Shown here: positions 60,714 to 64,000 of the stretch, piece after piece | Numbering within the stretch: the first letter of the stretch is position 1 | How the letters are laid out: each line of letters begins with the position of its first letter | Assembly (NCBI GenBank): GCA_965652395.1 | Contig: CBFGUW010000020.1 | Span: 1-64,000, forward strand | Reading direction: 5' to 3' | DNA length: 64,000 bases | Source of the DNA: Saccharospirillum sp965652395 | GTDB taxonomy: Bacteria > Pseudomonadota > Gammaproteobacteria > Pseudomonadales > Natronospirillaceae | The notes under the pieces: generated by a model | What the model was told of the DNA's origin: nothing | Seen by the model: the letters and a program-made list of their open reading frames with translations, nothing else | Database searches by the model: none | Program-made: the position numbers and the translations under genes

Positions 60714-61961
60714 ATGTCCCGCACACCTAAAGAAACACCACCCTCGCGCCCATCCCAGTCCGCATTGAGTGAACCGGTATTCCGCCTCTATTTCCTCGCC
60801 AGTTGTTGCGCCACACTGGCGGTGTGGATTGTCCGCTTCCTGATCGGCTGGACGGCTTGGACATTGACCGAATCCGCTCTTTGGGTCGGTGCCGCGAGCG
60901 TAATGCTGCTGGCACCCACCGTCTTTTTCTCGCCGCTGTTCGGCGTACTGTCCGACCGGGTCGATACCCGCAACGGCATGGTCGCCACAGCGGGCTGCAA
61001 TGTGTTGATTTGTCTTACCATCACCTTTCTGTTTGCGATGGAATGGTTGACCACTCCGGTTCTGTTGTCGGTGGCGCTGGCTTTTGGCTGTGTTACCTCG
61101 GCGCATCACCCTATGCGGCTAGCGCTGATGCCCAGGATTCTCCGGCGTGATCTGCTGCCGAGTGGCATTGGGTTATCCGCCATTGTCTTCAATACCTCCC
61201 GTATCATCGGTCCAGCTCTTGGTGCATGGATACTAAGCCTGCTCGAAGCCCAGTGGGCTTTCGCTTTGGCAGCCGGTCTCTTCGCCGTCACATTGGGGTT
61301 GCTGACTCGAGTCCCCTCAGCCAAACCTGAGCGCCCCGAGAAGAGAGAGACTCTACTGACCGATTTACGGGCGGGTTTTAGATTTATCAAACACTCGCCG
61401 CTGATCCGGCTGGTGCTGATGATGACTCTGGTGAACGGTTTGCTCGGCCGTACAGTCATGGAGTTGTTACCCGCCATTTCCGGCCAGTTGGCCGGTGGCA
61501 CGGCCGGGGCTCTGGCCACCCTCAGTGCCGTGGCTGGCGGTGGCTCCATTCTGGGCGGCTGGATCATTTCGAAACAAAGAGGCGACACCCGCAGCATCAG
61601 TCGCCTGGTTTTCACAGCGCTGTTGGCCGGCTCACTGGTGCTGTTACCGGTGATTCAGCTGAGGGGGCTGGCATGGCTGGTGCCAGTGATCGTGTTGTCC
61701 TCCCTGTGCATGACCATCATCGGAACCGGCTGCCAGGCCTTGGTGCAATTGGTGGTCAATAACGCTTTCCGGGGACGGGTCATGAGCGTCTGGACGGTCA
61801 TCAGCATGGGTGGCCCCGCACTCGGCGCCTTTGCCATGGGCGGCATCGCCGATGCGTTGGGTTTTGGAATCACTTTCATCGGATTTGCACTCGCAGCCGT
61901 GGTCGCCACCCTCTTGTTGTGGCGCCATCGATATCGGTTCCAGGACGCCGATCACCATTAA
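60714..61961 (+). CDS. MFS transporter
   Basis: A 415-residue protein with twelve predicted transmembrane helices, of the EntS/DHA3-type exporter branch: FLIGWTAWTLTESALWVG, then SPLFGVLSDRVDTRNGM (the loop 2-3 motif) and NAFRGRVMSVWTVISMGGPA in the second half. This branch often exports siderophores, macrolides or other small molecules; no biosynthetic genes are nearby. The start at 60714 has no strong ribosome-binding site. Confidence 0.85.
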   Translation: MSRTPKETPPSRPSQSALSEPVFRLYFLASCCATLAVWIVRFLIGWTAWTLTESALWVGAASVMLLAPTVFFSPLFGVLSDRVDTRNGMVATAGCNVLICLTITFLFAMEWLTTPVLLSVALAFGCVTSAHHPMRLALMPRILRRDLLPSGIGLSAIVFNTSRIIGPALGAWILSLLEAQWAFALAAGLFAVTLGLLTRVPSAKPERPEKRETLLTDLRAGFRFIKHSPLIRLVLMMTLVNGLLGRTVMELLPAISGQLAGGTAGALATLSAVAGGGSILGGWIISKQRGDTRSISRLVFTALLAGSLVLLPVIQLRGLAWLVPVIVLSSLCMTIIGTGCQALVQLVVNNAFRGRVMSVWTVISMGGPALGAFAMGGIADALGFGITFIGFALAAVVATLLLWRHRYRFQDADHH

Positions 61962-62117
61962 CTCTTTAGCGGTATCGACTGATTATTCCTTCCCCGTCTG
62001 CGGTAATGGTTTTCGTACAAAGTAAGACAAAATGTGACCTGCGCCACCTTTTTGCACGGGGCAAAGTGGTGCAAACTGCTATTATTTGCAAAGACGTACG
62101 TCGGAAGGAACACCATA

Positions 62118-63167
62118 GTGCATTTGGGTAATACGCCCGAGGAAATCGAACTGCAACGCAAGTTGCTGTTGATGCGTTTTTTCGCCGTGGCCGGTAACCT
62201 GGTCATGATTCCTTTGATGTTTTTCTCTTTTTACGCCCGTCGTTGGGAAGCCGCCATCATCTTGCTGTTGGTGGTTGTTGGTGTGACCGCGGTAATCATT
62301 CTGGCTCACAAGCGGCAACGAACAGGGCTAGCCGGTCGTGCGGTGGCGCTCGTGCTTTGGGTGTTCTCGCTCTACCTGACGATCACCGGTGGGGTGGAAG
62401 GCACCGGCGTCTATTTTTCCTTCAGCCTGGTGGTGTTGATGATCATGATCGCCGGGATGAAAACCGGTCTTCTGCTTGGGCTGGGCTACTGCGCCATCAC
62501 GTTTTTCTGTTTCTGGCTGGACCCTTCCTTTGTTTATGCCTATGAAGAAGGGACCCGGGTGCGCATTGGCGCCTCGACCGCTTTTATCGTTTTGCTGACT
62601 CTGGTCGCCGAGTGGATTCATCTGCAATCTTACGCAGCTATCAAATTCACTGCGGAAACGCACCGCCGCAATTCCCTGACCGATCCACTCACCACGCTTA
62701 TCAATCGCGCGGGTTTGGAGCGCGGACTGAAACAATGGTCGGACCCGCGCCAACCGGCGGTTGTCGCCTTGATCGATATTGACCATTTCAAGAGCATCAA
62801 CGATGAGTTTGGTCATGATATCGGCGACAAGGTACTGTCCACCTTTGCCAAGGTGCTGCGTAACAACGTTAAACAGGACGATCTGGTTTGCCGTTGGGGC
62901 GGGGAAGAGTTTGTCATTCTGTTCGAGGATGTATCGGAACGACAGGCCGCCGAGGTGGTGGATTCGCTGCGTGACCTCGTTGCCAGCCGGACATTCACCT
63001 TTGGCGAACAGGAGGTTAAAGTTCAATTCAGCGCGGGAGTGGCAGCATTCGAGGGGGATGCCGGGTTTCATGACGGCCTGAAACGGGCAGATCAGCGGGT
63101 TTATCACGCCAAACGGACCGGTCGCAACCAGGTGATTGCCGACGACCCGTTGCTCAGCGAGTTGTAA
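62118..63167 (+). CDS. Membrane diguanylate cyclase (GGEEF, no I-site)
   Basis: A 349-residue protein with about five to six N-terminal transmembrane helices (residues about 18-175) and a GGDEF domain (about 195-345). The active-site motif is CRWGGEEFVILFED with DIDHFKSINDEFGHDIGD for metal and substrate binding. The inhibitory R-x-x-D is absent (KQDD in its place), so product inhibition may be lost. I chose the GTG at 62118, preceded by GGAAGGA. Its end overlaps the convergent cbpM by 14 bases. Confidence 0.88.
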   Translation: MHLGNTPEEIELQRKLLLMRFFAVAGNLVMIPLMFFSFYARRWEAAIILLLVVVGVTAVIILAHKRQRTGLAGRAVALVLWVFSLYLTITGGVEGTGVYFSFSLVVLMIMIAGMKTGLLLGLGYCAITFFCFWLDPSFVYAYEEGTRVRIGASTAFIVLLTLVAEWIHLQSYAAIKFTAETHRRNSLTDPLTTLINRAGLERGLKQWSDPRQPAVVALIDIDHFKSINDEFGHDIGDKVLSTFAKVLRNNVKQDDLVCRWGGEEFVILFEDVSERQAAEVVDSLRDLVASRTFTFGEQEVKVQFSAGVAAFEGDAGFHDGLKRADQRVYHAKRTGRNQVIADDPLLSEL

Positions 63168-63489
63168 ACAGCTGTTTTTTCAGCGCGTCGATCTCGTTTC
63201 GCAACTGCTGAACCTCTTCCAACAGGTCGAGCGCGACGGCGACTCCGGCCCAGTCCAGCTCCAGCTCCCGGCGCAATCGATTGGCCCGCTGTAGGCGGGC
63301 CAATGCCGGGTCGGGAAAATGCCAGTCGTCCCCTTTTCCATTCGGTGTCACCAAGCCGAGATCCACCAGCTCCGCGATGACCTCCCGACTCAGCGCTGTA
63401 CGTTCGCATACATCGGCAAGGCTCCAAAACGCCTCTTCGCCGGTGAGTTCGCGTTCCGTGACCACGATCGTGGTGACTTTCGTGCTCAT
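63154..63489 (-). CDS. cbpM: Chaperone modulatory protein CbpM
   Basis: A 111-residue MerR-like helix-turn-helix protein (SLADVCERTALSREVIAELV) with a C-terminal coiled region (DLLEEVQQLRNEIDALKKQL). CbpM binds the J-domain of CbpA and inhibits it. Its start overlaps the cbpA stop by ATGA (63486-63489), as in the usual cbpA-cbpM operon. Confidence 0.92.
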   Translation of the reverse strand: MSTKVTTIVVTERELTGEEAFWSLADVCERTALSREVIAELVDLGLVTPNGKGDDWHFPDPALARLQRANRLRRELELDWAGVAVALDLLEEVQQLRNEIDALKKQLFTTR

Positions 63490-64000
63490 GAACGCGCCTC
63501 CAGGGTTTTACGGGGATTAAAGCCCGCTTCAAGCTGGGCCAGTTTCCGATAGAGCGTCAGGGCTTCTTCGGAATGCTGGTCGGGCACTGTGACTTGTAAA
63601 GTCACCAGCAGGTCGCCGGCGGGGTTGCGTCCGAGCCCTTTGCCTTTCAGCCGCATTCGTTTGCCACTGGCGGACCCTTTTGGAATGGTCATCTGTACCT
63701 GGCCTGCGAGGGTGGGCACTTTGACTTTGGCGCCCAACGCGGCTTCCCAGGGGGTGATCGGCAGTGTCAGCAGCAGGTCTTTGCCTTCCACGCCAAAGGT
63801 TGGGTGAGGGGCGAGTTCGATCTCGAGGAAGAGGTCTCCGGCGGGGCCTTTGCCCACGCCGGGGCCGCCCTGCCCGGCCAGGCGAATGCGCTGGCCGGGG
63901 ATCACGCCGGGTGGGATTTTGACGTTGAGGGTTTTGCTGTGCCGGTGCATGCGGCCATAGGCGTCGACTTCGGGTACCTGCAGTTTGATGTGCCGTTGCA
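63486..64000 (-). CDS. cbpA: Curved DNA-binding protein CbpA (DnaJ-like), partial
   Basis: The C-terminal 171 residues of a type B DnaJ-like co-chaperone; the N-terminal J-domain lies beyond the window edge. The two beta-barrel substrate-binding domains are visible (PPGVIPGQRIRLAGQGGPGV; LLTLPITPWEAALGAKVKVP; GSASGKRMRLKGKGLG). It is coupled to cbpM by a four-base overlap. CbpA assists DnaK and can bind DNA. Confidence 0.93.
   Translation of the reverse strand, partial: QRHIKLQVPEVDAYGRMHRHSKTLNVKIPPGVIPGQRIRLAGQGGPGVGKGPAGDLFLEIELAPHPTFGVEGKDLLLTLPITPWEAALGAKVKVPTLAGQVQMTIPKGSASGKRMRLKGKGLGRNPAGDLLVTLQVTVPDQHSEEALTLYRKLAQLEAGFNPRKTLEARS

Overview
The window looks like chromosomal DNA of a free-living, facultatively anaerobic gammaproteobacterium. 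The gene content suggests a marine or saline member of the Oceanospirillales/Pseudomonadales; a Saccharospirillum- or Reinekea-like organism is my guess, and no marker gene here settles it. Coding density is high, most genes have clear homologues, and I see no rRNA, tRNA, CRISPR array, transposase or prophage.

Anaerobic respiration block (1-15.7 kb). ubiU and ubiV, followed by a DGC zinc-binding protein gene, diverge from ubiT across an FNR/ANR-type box; together they provide oxygen-independent ubiquinone synthesis. A small cysteine-rich DUF6455 gene follows behind a perfect ANR box. Next comes narGHJI plus a PpiC-type isomerase gene for membrane-bound nitrate reductase, then the divergent narXL sensor/regulator pair and moeA for the molybdenum cofactor. 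A NIT-domain chemoreceptor at 20.7-22.7 kb may add nitrate/nitrite taxis.

Mixed housekeeping block (16-42.5 kb). It holds an AI-2E-type permease, a PRC-barrel protein, DCC and DoxX-like proteins, a sulfotransferase, a complete BioYNM biotin ECF transporter, a TauE/SafE permease, glycogen phosphorylase, a Na+/Ca2+ exchanger, a remnant of a divergent GlxA/isochorismatase pair, the DbpA RNA helicase, a serine beta-lactamase-fold lipoprotein, RarD, an AraC/SDR divergent pair, and a BNR-repeat protein coupled to a MoaD/ThiS-like protein.

Transport and propionate block (42.8-53.9 kb). An Att-like ABC exporter operon (ATPase, FtsX permease, AttH/CrtC-like protein) is followed by an esterase lipoprotein and a solute-binding protein. 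The 2-methylcitrate operon prpR-prpB-prpC-prpD comes next, with a GntR regulator whose promoter lies between two TTGTNNACAA operators.

Envelope and signalling block (53.9-64 kb). It contains a large lipoprotein, an FG-GAP protein with a GlyGly-CTERM tail, a LuxR regulator, a small 2Fe-2S protein, two diguanylate cyclases, an MFS transporter and the CbpM/CbpA co-chaperone pair, which runs off the end.

The most unusual structure is a dispersed family of about 113-nt stem-loops. Five copies have 30-31-bp arms, four of them around a conserved 52-53-nt loop; a sixth is shorter. Arm sequence differs between copies but stays self-complementary within each copy. Three copies lie inside the prp operon.
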